Assembly (NCBI RefSeq): GCF_018919265.1
Contig: NZ_JAHLQO010000004.1
Coordinates: forward strand, 186,001-250,000
DNA: 64,000 nucleotides
DNA from: Peptoniphilus ovalis
GTDB lineage: Bacteria > Bacillota > Clostridia > Tissierellales > Peptoniphilaceae
Direction: 5' to 3'
Under the pieces are notes generated by a model that was not told the DNA's origin, ran no database searches, and saw only the letters and a program-made list of their open reading frames with translations. Made by a program: the position numbers and the translations under genes. The number at the start of each line of letters is the position of its first letter. Positions within the stretch are counted from its first letter, which is position 1. Positions 39,203-47,955 of this stretch are shown here, piece after piece.

Positions 39203-39751
39203 ATGGATAGAATTAGAAAAGTTGTTTTTTCAGTAATTGTATCTTTAATTCTTACTTTATTAATTTTTCTTATTGTTAGTAGTTTTAACAAAGAAGAATC
39301 AAATTCAAGTATTCAATCTTATACTCAAACTAGTAATAATAATGAAATTAATCTTAATGAAAATAGCGAAAATGAATATGAAATTTCTCGTAATGTGAAA
39401 AACTCTAATAATTCTTATAATTATATGAATCAAGATTTAGAAGATAATTATGTTTATGATGGTAAACCTATGGAATATGTTCCTAGCGACGAAGAACTTG
39501 AAGAAATGGAAAAATTAGATGAGTATAACTCTAGTCAAGTTTCACCTTATAAAAAGGGTCAAAAGCTTACTGTTATTAGTGACAAAGCTTATAACAGAGC
39601 CGAACCTTCTACAAGTGCAAGTATAGTTGGTTATTGGATAAAAGGAGATGAAATAACCGTTTATGACTATATTTTTTATGAAGATAAGTGGTGGATAAAG
39701 ACCAGTGAAGATAAAGAATGGTGGACTAGTACAGATGATTTAGAAGTTTAA
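39203..39751 (+). CDS. secreted or membrane-bound SH3-like domain protein
   Basis: A 182-residue protein: signal-anchor helix (about 6-28), an Asn/Ser/Glu-rich linker (30-110), and a bacterial SH3-like domain at about 115-180 (L-T-V-I-S-D-K-A-Y-N-R-A-E-P-S-T-S-A, I-V-G-Y-W-I-K-G, W-W-I-K-T-S). The linker would hold the domain at the outside of the cell near peptidoglycan. As a lysogenic-conversion protein it could alter the wall or block other phages. 10 bases from the preceding gene. Confidence 0.6.
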   Translation: MDRIRKVVFSVIVSLILTLLIFLIVSSFNKEESNSSIQSYTQTSNNNEINLNENSENEYEISRNVKNSNNSYNYMNQDLEDNYVYDGKPMEYVPSDEELEEMEKLDEYNSSQVSPYKKGQKLTVISDKAYNRAEPSTSASIVGYWIKGDEITVYDYIFYEDKWWIKTSEDKEWWTSTDDLEV

Positions 39752-39759
39752 AATTGAAA

Positions 39760-39917
39760 AGTCCCTAGTTTCGCCACTTCTCTGATGTTGAGAGAGCTAA
39801 TCCTAGGGACTATGCACCTATAGTGCTTGATGTATATATTATAAATAAATCTTATATAAAAATCAAATTTATTATACGGCTAAAAAAGTCCCTTACTCAA
39901 CTGCAATAAGTAAGGGA
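39760..39917. ncRNA. structured intergenic region (two hairpins) between cargo genes and integrase
   Basis: Hairpin 1: AGTCCCTAG (39760-39768) pairs with CTAGGGACT (39803-39811) with an inner CTCT/GAGAG stem. A small GCAC/GTGC hairpin follows at 39814-39826. Hairpin 2: TCCCTTACT (39889-39897) with AGTAAGGGA (39909-39917); on the minus strand it is followed by six T. Terminators in one or both directions or a small RNA are possible; nothing else in the 270-base gap is recognised. Confidence 0.45.
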
Positions 39918-40023
39918 TTGAGATTAATTTTTTTGGTACGGAATTGAATCTCACTTTTATTATATCAAATAAATGGTGAAAGTGGTGATTATTTTAATTT
40001 TAAATATAAATTAGGGGGTAATT

Positions 40024-41226
40024 ATGGCAAATGGAATTGGTGGTCTAGGCAGTTTAACCTATACCATAAGAAATGGAAAAAAGTATTGGACTGGAAGAAT
40101 CACACTTGGTAAAGATATAAACGGAAAGCAAGTTAGAAAGTCTTTTTCTAGTTATAAAAAATCTGATGTTATAGATAAAATGAGAGAAGCAAGCAAAGAA
40201 GAAAATTTTGCAGGTATTATTAATACCGATTCTTGTCCTCTAGGCCAATCTCTCGAATCCTGGCTTTTAAAAACTAAGGCTAAAGAAATTAAATCAACTA
40301 CACTAGATGCTTATATAGGCTCTATAAGGAAATACTTATTAGACTTGCCTTTTGCGATTGTAGATGTAAGAGACTTAACGGTTATTATGTTGCAAAAATA
40401 TTTTGATTATATTGTGGAAGAAATGAACTGTTCACATCGTAGCTTAATGAATATAGTAACTGTGATTAAAATGTTTTTGGATAACTGTATTAAGCTTGGA
40501 ATTATAAACAAAAATATCTGTGAATATGTAGATTTACCTAAAGTTGAAAAAAGAACTAAGAAAAATAACATGAATAAATATAGGGTATTCTCTAAAGATG
40601 AACAGTCAAAAATTATTAAGAATCTTGATTTATCTGACCCAGTTGAACAAATGATTTATACTGACTTTTTTACTGGTCTAAGAAGGAATGAGTTGAGAGG
40701 TCTAAAGTGGAAAGCATATAAAAACGGGAAAATATATGTATCAGAGCAAGTATCTAGAGATTATTCTTTTAGTGACAATGGAAAGAAAAAGATATTGGAT
40801 AAAAATGCTTTAACCACTCCTAAAACTGAAAATTCCGAAAGAATAGTACCTTTACCTGAATTATTGATAAAGTACTTAGACAAGTGGAAAAATGAATCTA
40901 TGTTAAAACATTTTAGAATAGATTTACTTTTTAATGATGAGTGTTTTATCTTTACTGATGATTTATGTAATATTATTGAGGAAAAAAGAGCGAATAGAAG
41001 ATTACAGAAAATTTGTAAAGAAATAGGTATTGAACCACGTCCTTTTCACTCAATTAGGCACTCTTACGCCACTAGATTATTTGAAAATGGCGTAGAAATT
41101 AAAACGGTACAAATGTTATTAGGCCACTCTAACTATGAGACTACATCTAATATTTATACTCATGTTATGCCTGATACTAAAGAAAAAGCGATTCAAGTAT
41201 TTGATAAAATCTACAACTCACTTTAG
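40024..41226 (+). CDS. int: phage tyrosine recombinase (integrase)
   Basis: A 400-residue integrase: N-terminal AP2-like arm-binding domain (I-R-N-G-K-K-Y-W-T-G-R-I-T), SAM-like core-binding domain (about 75-180) and catalytic domain with F-T-G-L-R-R-N-E-L (catalytic Arg), H-S-I-R-H-S-Y-A-T-R-L (His and Arg), L-L-G-H-S-N-Y-E-T-T-S-N-I-Y-T-H (His, nucleophile Tyr). Complete. Integrates the phage, very likely at the tRNA-Leu 3' end downstream. Start ATG at 40024 has GGGGG. Confidence 0.93.
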   Translation: MANGIGGLGSLTYTIRNGKKYWTGRITLGKDINGKQVRKSFSSYKKSDVIDKMREASKEENFAGIINTDSCPLGQSLESWLLKTKAKEIKSTTLDAYIGSIRKYLLDLPFAIVDVRDLTVIMLQKYFDYIVEEMNCSHRSLMNIVTVIKMFLDNCIKLGIINKNICEYVDLPKVEKRTKKNNMNKYRVFSKDEQSKIIKNLDLSDPVEQMIYTDFFTGLRRNELRGLKWKAYKNGKIYVSEQVSRDYSFSDNGKKKILDKNALTTPKTENSERIVPLPELLIKYLDKWKNESMLKHFRIDLLFNDECFIFTDDLCNIIEEKRANRRLQKICKEIGIEPRPFHSIRHSYATRLFENGVEIKTVQMLLGHSNYETTSNIYTHVMPDTKEKAIQVFDKIYNSL

Positions 41227-41284
41227 ATACAAATACAGAATCACTATTCTTGAAATTAAGACAATGCTTGTCTTAAAGCAACTT

Positions 41285-41411
41285 AAAAGTTGGCTAAAAG
41301 TTGGCTATAAAGTTGTAAAGATATGTAAAAATATGTAAAAATAACATAATTTCACAAATTACAAAATCTCTATAAATAGCTATTTTTAGCTAATCTGTAA
41401 AGATATGTAAA
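41285..41411. repeat. direct repeats between integrase and tRNA-Leu, probable attachment region
   Basis: AAAAGTTGGCTA occurs twice in tandem (41285-41296 and 41296-41307, sharing one base), and GTAAAGATATGTAAA occurs at 41315-41329 and 41397-41411. They resemble arm-type integrase-binding repeats and lie just before the tRNA-Leu 3' end. The attachment core itself cannot be set without the other prophage end. Confidence 0.5.
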
Positions 41412-41425
41412 GATACTATATAGCT

Positions 41426-41512
41426 TGGTGCAGGTGAAGGGACTTGAACCCTTACGCAATTTCTTGCACATGGCCCTCAACCATGCCTGTCTGCCAATTC
41501 CAGCACACCTGC
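41426..41512 (-). tRNA. tRNA-Leu(GAG)
   Basis: Minus strand; GCAGGTG/CACCTGC acceptor, anticodon stem CATGG/CCATG with loop TTGAGGG, so anticodon GAG; class II variable arm as in Leu; T arm AAGGG-TTCAAGT-CCCTT; discriminator A and encoded CCA. The 3' end is the side facing the integrase. Confidence 0.95.
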
Positions 41513-41516
41513 ATAT

Positions 41517-41542
41517 AAAAAAAGACCTCGGTATTCGAGGTC
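41517..41542 (-). terminator. terminator between tRNA-Arg and tRNA-Leu
   Basis: Minus strand GACCTCG-AATAC-CGAGGTC followed by seven T; it is 2 bases after the CCA of tRNA-Arg and 4 bases before tRNA-Leu, so tRNA-Leu needs read-through or another promoter. Confidence 0.8.
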
Positions 41543-41544
41543 CA

Positions 41545-41621
41545 TGGCGTATCCTAGAGGATTCGAACCCCCGGCCTTCTGGTCCGTAGCCAGACGCTCT
41601 ATCCAGCTGAGCTAAGGATAC
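41545..41621 (-). tRNA. tRNA-Arg(ACG)
   Basis: Minus strand; acceptor GTATCCT/AGGATAC, anticodon stem TCTGG/CCAGA with loop CTACGGA, anticodon ACG; D arm with GCTC...GAGC, T arm GGGGG-TTCGAAT-CCTCT, discriminator G and encoded CCA. A regular chromosomal-type tRNA, read by inosine modification for CGN. Confidence 0.95.
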
Positions 41622-41721
41622 ATGATTTCAACGTTTGTAGGCTATTTTAAGCCATTTTACAAAATAGGTTAGTTTTCCCTAGTAGCCATACCATATGGTT
41701 ACAGGTTTGAATACATACCCT

Positions 41722-41750
41722 ATTATATGGTTCATATTTAATTTTGTCAA
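41722..41750 (-). promoter_or_regulatory. consensus promoter of the tRNA pair
   Basis: TTGACA (41745-41750), 17 bases, TATAAT (41722-41727) on the minus strand: both hexamers are perfect. It lies about 100 bases before tRNA-Arg and 16 bases after the stop of the RecU-like gene. Probably drives tRNA-Arg. Confidence 0.85.
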
Positions 41751-41765
41751 TAGTTGATTAATTTT

Positions 41766-42272
41766 TTAACACTCTTTAGATATTAAATCTATAGGAAAAT
41801 CGTAAGTGAATCTTGTTATTTTTTTAGTAAATGGTATTTCTATTCCTATTGCTTTTGCCTGCTCTTTATGAAGTGATTTTTGAGTTTCGTATACTTTTTT
41901 CATATTTTCTATTGGTATAAAATATGTTTCTGGTAATACTGTTTTTGTTTTTAATTCTCTACCTCTATAATTCAATAAGAATCCAGCAACTATGTTTTCA
42001 CTCAAGTGTTTGGCTTGATATAGTTCTTGTATTTGGTGTTCTTTTACTATTTTCTCATCCATTGATATTTGATTTGCTTTTGTTGATTTTAGTTCTAATA
42101 AAATTAAATAAGGCGACTTAAATAAGATAAAGTCGCACATATTTTTTGTTGCTTGATAGAAATTTGATGAGTCTTTTATTCTATAGCAAAATACATCTTC
42201 TGGTATTGAGTTTCTAAAATCTTCTTCAAATTTTTTTCCTTCGTTTTTCTTAGCCATTCTTTGCGTTTTCAC
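41766..42272 (-). CDS. RecU-like Holliday junction resolvase
   Basis: A 168-residue PD-(D/E)XK-type nuclease: G-K-K-F-E-E-D-F, C-D-F-I-L-F-K-S-P-Y-L-I-L-L-E-L-K-S-T (the catalytic D...E-x-K core), H-Q-I-Q-E-L. This is RecU-like and would resolve branched replication intermediates. It is the last gene of region 2 on the left. Overlaps the next gene by 23 bases, so the true start may be later (a Met a few codons in). Confidence 0.75.
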   Translation of the reverse strand: MKTQRMAKKNEGKKFEEDFRNSIPEDVFCYRIKDSSNFYQATKNMCDFILFKSPYLILLELKSTKANQISMDEKIVKEHQIQELYQAKHLSENIVAGFLLNYRGRELKTKTVLPETYFIPIENMKKVYETQKSLHKEQAKAIGIEIPFTKKITRFTYDFPIDLISKEC

Positions 42273-42438
42273 CCCATGTGTTTACAAGACCACAATATAT
42301 TTTGACTACCTCTTCTCTCGAAATACATTTTGAATTATTTATATTATTTAACCAGTCCTCAAATACGCATATAATATCTCCTAAATCATCATATGACATC
42401 TTTATTGTTACTATTTTTTCTTCTTTAGCTTTCATCAT
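42250..42438 (-). CDS. small protein, same module as end of 22155-22508 product
   Basis: A 62-residue protein (K-I-V-T-I-K-M-S-Y-D-D-L-G-D, E-D-W-L-N-N-I-N) that equals the C-terminal module of a region-1 protein. It overlaps the 42435 gene by 4 bases. Function unknown. Confidence 0.55.
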   Translation of the reverse strand: MMKAKEEKIVTIKMSYDDLGDIICVFEDWLNNINNSKCISREEVVKIYCGLVNTWGENAKNG

Positions 42439-42848
42439 TCTACTCCGTTAATTTCAAGTTCTTCTAGCTCTAAATTTAAATAGCTTTCCATTTCTTTTAA
42501 CTTTGAATTAGTAAGCTTTATTTTAAACAAATCATTTTTATTAATATAAAGATAATTCCATAATTCAGTAGATATTTTGCCCTTTAGCGTAATTGTGGCA
42601 TTATATGTTCTTTCTCTTTTTCTTTCTTCAAGGAGCGTTTCTGCATATTTTGTGGCTGTTTTTATCATATTAAAGTCTTTTACACTGCTTCTGCTATTAT
42701 TTATAAACAGGATGTTTGGATTGTTTTCTGAAATCTCTATTGTATTTATTCCAGCTCCATGCACTTGTCTTAAAATAGTTTTAGATTTTTCTCTTATTAT
42801 TTTATAACCATACATTTTAGCAGTTGTTTCTAATTCTTTATATTCCAT
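42435..42848 (-). CDS. hypothetical protein
   Basis: A 137-residue protein, basic-acidic mix; N-terminal strand/helix segments (T-A-K-M-Y-G-Y-K-I-I-R-E-K) and a C-terminal acidic helix (Y-L-N-L-E-L-E-E-L-E-I). Next to membrane and polymerase genes. No family recognised. Confidence 0.45.
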   Translation of the reverse strand: MEYKELETTAKMYGYKIIREKSKTILRQVHGAGINTIEISENNPNILFINNSRSSVKDFNMIKTATKYAETLLEERKRERTYNATITLKGKISTELWNYLYINKNDLFKIKLTNSKLKEMESYLNLELEELEINGVE

Positions 42849-42849
42849 T

Positions 42850-43278
42850 TTATTTCTCCATTTCTTTTATTGATTGTGTGATATAATCTATTCCATTTTT
42901 AAGTTCTTCTTTTGTCATTTGGTATATTTGTTCTGGTTTGTAATCTTTAGTCATTGAAGATATTAAGAAGTCTTTTTTGTTTGGTGTAAAAATATATATT
43001 GGCAAACACAAAAACAAAACAGTACCAGTGCATATTGTTGACTTCTTATACATTGTAATTGCGTTATTTATTTTTTCTTGTTTAAGTTCAATATCTTCTT
43101 TTGAATAGAGATTGATTTGTTCCATATTTTTAATTTGAATGCTCCCATCAAACTTAGCTATTGCACAAATAACCAAAGCAAACAAAAAACAAATCCCAGC
43201 AATTATAGAAACTGTACTAGAAATCTCAGAAATCTTTTCAAATATTGTTGCTAGATAATATATTTTTCCTATTGTCAT
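42850..43278 (-). CDS. membrane protein with two helices
   Basis: A 142-residue protein with two hydrophobic helices (about 18-41 and 84-102) and a basic-acidic cytoplasmic part. It is 9 bases from the polymerase gene. No family recognised; one of four membrane proteins of region 2. Confidence 0.5.
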   Translation of the reverse strand: MTIGKIYYLATIFEKISEISSTVSIIAGICFLFALVICAIAKFDGSIQIKNMEQINLYSKEDIELKQEKINNAITMYKKSTICTGTVLFLCLPIYIFTPNKKDFLISSMTKDYKPEQIYQMTKEELKNGIDYITQSIKEMEK

Positions 43279-43287
43279 TTAATCACC

Positions 43288-46200
43288 TCAATCCTTAAAA
43301 TTTCTTATATATCTTTCATAACTCATAATTCCAGTGAGCAATAATTGATTGTCCTTTTTATTTCCCACTAAGATATATCTTTGTCCTTTATCTATTTTGT
43401 ATTTTAATGTCTGCCAAGAGTTTGCAAATGCTAAAGCTCTAACTTCTCCAAATGGTGAATCTAGGTCGAGTATTGCCATTTCTTGTCCTTTTGATTTTCC
43501 TTTTTTGATTTTCTTTTTATCAATCTTATTTACTATACAAGGTAAATCTATTTCCTCTACATCTTCATCATAGAAGTTTTTAAACTTATCTGATTTCTCA
43601 AATAGTTCACCACTTATGGTATATCCTAACAATTGATATTCCCATATTGCATAATCACCAGCTATTACGTTTTGTTTCCATTCTGTCCATACTTCTAGTT
43701 TGTTTTCTTTATTGATTATGTTTAATATTTTTTCTTTCCTTTTAACATCATTTTTATCTTTTGGTATATCTTCTAATGTTATCTTCTTTTCCTCCAAGAG
43801 CTTTTCATAGTGTCTTTTGTTGACTGTTTTAAGATTCTTTTTCTTTTCCATCCCTTTGCTGTATCTATAAGCTAAAAGTTTGATTAGCAAGTCTTTTCTT
43901 TCGCCTAAATAGTCTAATGCTCCAGTTTTAATTAATGGAATTAAAGTGTTTTTTGAACATGACACTTCTAAAACTTCATCAAAGTCTTTAAAGTCATATT
44001 TGATTAATTCCTCAAGCTCTGATTTATTGCAACCCTTTATCAGTTCTAATCCATAAGTGATTTCTTTATCTCCAGTTACTTTAAAATCAAAGTTTTTTTC
44101 TCTTAAATCTGGGTTCTTGATTGTTATTCCCATTGCTAAACATTCTTTTAAATATTCATTAAGAGATTCCATATCAGTAGAGCCTTCTTTTCTTTGATTA
44201 GTTAATAAAGAACACATAAATTCTGTTGTATAATGAGCTTTTAGATATGCTGTAATATAAGTAAGCATTGTATAAGAAACTCCATGAGCCAATGCAAACG
44301 AATAACTTGCACTGTCTTTTATCATGTCGTATACGGTATTTACTACTTTTTCTGCAAATCCATTTTTTAATGCCATCTTTTTGAAATCTTGCATAACTTT
44401 TTCAAATTCTTCTACTTTTTTCTTTGATGATATTTTTCTTGCATGGTCTGCTTCTCCATCAGAAAAGTTTGCCATTATTTTTAATAATCTCATCATTTGT
44501 TCTTGATAGATAAGTTCTCCTCTAGTTGTTGACAATACTTCATCTACTCTAGGCTCTAGTGATTCTATTTCTAGCTCACCATTTTTCTTCTTTAAATATC
44601 TTTCAAGTGCCTTTAATGTTGCTGGTCTGTATAAAGAAACCAAGTTGGTTAGCTCATCAAAGTTGTTTGGTTTAAGTTCTACGCAAGCATCAGTGATTCC
44701 TTTTGACCCTAATTGAAATACTCCTTTGGTGTGACCTTTTGATAACATTGAATACGTTTGCATATCATCAAAAGCTATTTCATCAGGTTTGAGTTCCAAA
44801 ACCACCCCTAAATGCTCTTTAATTATTTTATAGGTATCATAAATCACATCTAAAGTTGATAAGCCTAAAAAGTCCATTTTTACTAAACCAACTTCTTCGC
44901 AATTTACCATATCTAATTGAGTGATTTCTTCATCTCTTCTTGATATGCACATTCCACAAAAGTCACTAATTTTCTTATCTGCTGGCGTGATTACAACTCC
45001 CCCTGCATGAGTTGATATATTTCTTTCTAATCCCTCTAGTTTTAATGCGTACTCAAATAATCTAGGGTATAATTCTTGATAATCCTGTAGGTCTTTATTA
45101 GACTCTAAAGATTCTTTTATCGACAGCCCATCAGTTATACCTTTTTTTATTTCTTCGACTGTATTGTATGGAATGCCTAAGACTTTACCAATAGATTGTA
45201 TTGCTGATTTAGATTGTAGCGTTCCAAATGTTGAGATTTGAGCCACTTTGTCATGCCCATACATATCTTTTATTAAATCAACTAAACTATCTTTGTCTTG
45301 GGTAGCCACATCTGTGTCGATGTCAGGGAGTCCTTTCTTTTCAATTGTTAAAAACCTTTCAAAAAGCAAATGATATTTAATTGGGTCTACATTAGTAATT
45401 TCTAAAACATAACATATTAATGAGCCAGCTCCAGAGCCTCTCGCTGTTGGGGAGATTATTATTCCTTGTTTTCTAGCTGTGTGGATAATGTTATATTCCA
45501 GTAGGAAATAATCTATAAACCCTTTTGTTTTCAATACTTCATATTCAGATAATATTCTATCCCAATATGTTTCTTTTTTCTCTTTGTCAAATTTACTGAA
45601 ACCTCTTTTTTTACAGCCCTTAATTATTAGTTCCATAAAGTAATTTTCTTTATTTTTATGGTTTTCAAGTTCAGCTGATGGTATATAAGATTTGCCTAGT
45701 TCTAATTCAACATTGCAATCGTTTGCAATTTCGTTTGTAACGCTCAAAATGGTATCTATTTCAAGTTTTTTTATTTCATTAGACTTGTCGTATGACCCAA
45801 AATAGTTTCCATTCAACATTTCATTATAGGATTTGAGCCAACAATTTTCATAAACTTCATTATCTCTATCTTGAGATATTTGTATGAATACATTGTGAAG
45901 TTCATAATCTTCTTTATTTGTAAAATGACAATCTGATGTAGCTATCATTTTGGTGTTTGTTTCTTTAGCTAGTTTATATATTTCATAGTTTACAAATTGT
46001 TGTGTTTGAGTTTGCTCGTTATCTGCTGTATTTGTTGGTTGTAATTCTAAATAAAACTCTTCAAAGGTATTTTTATATTCTTGAAGTTTATTTAATATAT
46101 CTTGATGAGATTCTTCTTTTAATATCATCTGACACAATTCCGACCCTAAACACGCAGAGGATGCTATTATACCTTCTCCAAGTTTTAATTCTCTTATTGT

Positions 46201-46563
46201 TTTTAAATCAACTCTTGGTTTATAATAAAAGCCCTTGACATGACCTAATGTTGATATTTCTAAAAGATTTTTATATCCTTTATTGTTTTTTGCTAATAAG
46301 ATTATATGATAAAATCCTTGTTCTCTTTCATTGATAGTCATATCATTTGCTATATAGCCTTCCATTCCAAGTATTGGCTTTATATTATTTTCCTTACATT
46401 TTTTGTAAAACTCAACATGATTAGAACAATAGCCATGGTCTGTTATGGCTATTGATTTTAATCCTATTTCTTTTGCTCTTTTTATTAGACTGTCTGGTGT
46501 ATTTGTACTATCTAATAGCGAACCTTTTGATGTGTGAACGTGAAGTGGCGTGTAATTATTCAT
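43288..46563 (-). CDS. dnaE: DNA polymerase III alpha subunit (DnaE-type)
   Basis: A 1091-residue replicative polymerase. N-terminal PHP domain (L-H-V-H-T-S at 7-12, D-H-G near 42), catalytic palm with S-P-T-A-R-G-S-G-A-G and L-P-D-I-D-T-D (412-418), the tandem HhH and fingers parts, A-H-G-V-S-Y-T-M-L, and a C-terminal OB fold. Full length for bacterial DnaE, with no proofreading exonuclease fused. A phage with its own DnaE can replicate with its own DnaB and DnaG. C-family polymerases are rarer in phages than A- or B-family ones. Confidence 0.93.
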   Translation of the reverse strand: MNNYTPLHVHTSKGSLLDSTNTPDSLIKRAKEIGLKSIAITDHGYCSNHVEFYKKCKENNIKPILGMEGYIANDMTINEREQGFYHIILLAKNNKGYKNLLEISTLGHVKGFYYKPRVDLKTIRELKLGEGIIASSACLGSELCQMILKEESHQDILNKLQEYKNTFEEFYLELQPTNTADNEQTQTQQFVNYEIYKLAKETNTKMIATSDCHFTNKEDYELHNVFIQISQDRDNEVYENCWLKSYNEMLNGNYFGSYDKSNEIKKLEIDTILSVTNEIANDCNVELELGKSYIPSAELENHKNKENYFMELIIKGCKKRGFSKFDKEKKETYWDRILSEYEVLKTKGFIDYFLLEYNIIHTARKQGIIISPTARGSGAGSLICYVLEITNVDPIKYHLLFERFLTIEKKGLPDIDTDVATQDKDSLVDLIKDMYGHDKVAQISTFGTLQSKSAIQSIGKVLGIPYNTVEEIKKGITDGLSIKESLESNKDLQDYQELYPRLFEYALKLEGLERNISTHAGGVVITPADKKISDFCGMCISRRDEEITQLDMVNCEEVGLVKMDFLGLSTLDVIYDTYKIIKEHLGVVLELKPDEIAFDDMQTYSMLSKGHTKGVFQLGSKGITDACVELKPNNFDELTNLVSLYRPATLKALERYLKKKNGELEIESLEPRVDEVLSTTRGELIYQEQMMRLLKIMANFSDGEADHARKISSKKKVEEFEKVMQDFKKMALKNGFAEKVVNTVYDMIKDSASYSFALAHGVSYTMLTYITAYLKAHYTTEFMCSLLTNQRKEGSTDMESLNEYLKECLAMGITIKNPDLREKNFDFKVTGDKEITYGLELIKGCNKSELEELIKYDFKDFDEVLEVSCSKNTLIPLIKTGALDYLGERKDLLIKLLAYRYSKGMEKKKNLKTVNKRHYEKLLEEKKITLEDIPKDKNDVKRKEKILNIINKENKLEVWTEWKQNVIAGDYAIWEYQLLGYTISGELFEKSDKFKNFYDEDVEEIDLPCIVNKIDKKKIKKGKSKGQEMAILDLDSPFGEVRALAFANSWQTLKYKIDKGQRYILVGNKKDNQLLLTGIMSYERYIRNFKD

Positions 46564-46786
46564 CTAAATCACCACTCACCACATACATAGTAAGGCGACT
46601 TGATAAATAAAAATAAAAAGTAAATGAAATAATTGCACAAATAACCATAAATGCTGTTGTTAAAACATTTCCAGTTGGGTATATCATGTCTACTGCTATT
46701 CCAATTAAATGTATTACTCCACTAACTAAGCTTAATGCTTTTAAGCTATTAAGAATTAAATCATTAATAAAACTATCTGTTGTCAT
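46556..46786 (-). CDS. small membrane protein
   Basis: A 76-residue protein with two to three hydrophobic segments (L-S-L-V-S-G-V-I-H-L-I-G-I-A, V-I-C-A-I-I-S-F-T-F-Y-F). Overlaps the polymerase gene by 8 bases. No family recognised. Confidence 0.5.
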   Translation of the reverse strand: MTTDSFINDLILNSLKALSLVSGVIHLIGIAVDMIYPTGNVLTTAFMVICAIISFTFYFYLSSRLTMYVVSGDLDE

Positions 46787-46788
46787 TT

Positions 46789-46989
46789 TTATTTTTTCCT
46801 TTCTTGCTCTTCTGATATTTGTATTGCTGTTAGTGATATTGTAAAAAATAACAATATTGTTATCATTATTATTCCAGCTGTTCCAATTGTTTGTGTTTTA
46901 AATAGTAAAACCCAAAGCAACATAAAATCTATTATTATAAATATTAACCTCTCTAAAATATCTAATCCAGCATATATAAATTTTTTCAT
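46789..46989 (-). CDS. small membrane protein
   Basis: A 66-residue protein with two hydrophobic helices (I-F-I-I-I-D-F-M-L-L-W-V, I-I-M-I-T-I-L-L-F-F-T-I-S) and a basic end. Pairs with the preceding membrane gene (2 bases apart). Could be holin-like or membrane-anchoring, but unproven. Confidence 0.5.
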   Translation of the reverse strand: MKKFIYAGLDILERLIFIIIDFMLLWVLLFKTQTIGTAGIIMITILLFFTISLTAIQISEEQERKK

Positions 46990-46998
46990 AATTATCTC

Positions 46999-47898
46999 CT
47001 ACCTAACCATAAATAGCTTTTCATATTTAGAAGAATGTTGTCCACTTTGCATTGTTGATTTTGCTGTTTTAAACTCAAACACACATTCAAATTCTTTTGG
47101 CATTTCATAACCACTAATTAAAACTATGTTATCTTTACTCATCTTTATGCAAAAATCATAAAACTCATCATAGTTAGTTAATTGGCAATTATACTGTTTT
47201 TGTCTCGTGTTTTTATAGGGTGGGTCTAGATATATTATTGAGTTAGACACATTAGAGAAAAACTTATAATCTTCGTTAAAATAAACTAAATTGTCGGCTT
47301 TTGTAATATTTTGAATAGACTCCAGCTGTTGCACTTGTTGAAGTTGCTGTATCTGCTCTAGCTGTTGTAATCTTTCTAAACACTCTAGTCGTGCTTTAGA
47401 AAGATTATTCTTATATGTTTCTGTTTGTTTATAACCACTGAAACAGTTGTGTCTTTCTATTATTTCTCTAGCTAAGCTGTATTTGACATCACTATTTTTT
47501 TTTGAATATAAATAGTCTCTAAAATTATTTCCAAATGAATTTACCATCAATTTAATATAATCAACTGTTGTTTTGTCTTCTTTTTCTCTTATTTTGAAAA
47601 ACTCATCTCTAGACATTATAAGTGTCTTTAAAAAATCCCTATCTTCATTTAAAACTTTAATCAATATATCCATTGGTATATTATCTTTATCGTTATAAAC
47701 AACATTAAGTCCATTGATGATACACTCAAGCGTTATAGCTCCTCCACCACCAAATAAATCATAAACAGTTTTTTCTTTTCCAAAATTCTGAATGATTAAT
47801 TGAACTATCTTTTTAGATACTTTCTTTTTACTACCAATGTATGGCAAGCCTACTGCTCTACCTTTTCTTATTTGTTTTTCATCTAATTTTAATTGCAT
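46999..47898 (-). CDS. Dam-type DNA adenine methyltransferase (D12 class)
   Basis: A 299-residue enzyme: G-L-P-Y-I-G-S-K-K-K (about 17-26), motif I V-Y-D-L-F-G-G-G-G-A-I, and catalytic D-P-P-Y-K-N-T near residue 226. About residues 180-200 are an unusual Gln-Leu-rich repeat (Q-Q-L-E-Q-I-Q-Q-L-Q-Q) in the target-recognition part. Methylates adenine; no nuclease partner nearby, so likely protective. Confidence 0.88.
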   Translation of the reverse strand: MQLKLDEKQIRKGRAVGLPYIGSKKKVSKKIVQLIIQNFGKEKTVYDLFGGGGAITLECIINGLNVVYNDKDNIPMDILIKVLNEDRDFLKTLIMSRDEFFKIREKEDKTTVDYIKLMVNSFGNNFRDYLYSKKNSDVKYSLAREIIERHNCFSGYKQTETYKNNLSKARLECLERLQQLEQIQQLQQVQQLESIQNITKADNLVYFNEDYKFFSNVSNSIIYLDPPYKNTRQKQYNCQLTNYDEFYDFCIKMSKDNIVLISGYEMPKEFECVFEFKTAKSTMQSGQHSSKYEKLFMVR

Positions 47899-47955
47899 TT
47901 ATAAAGAGATAGAAATAGCTATTTTATTGTCGACAAACTATCTATCCCCTTTCTT

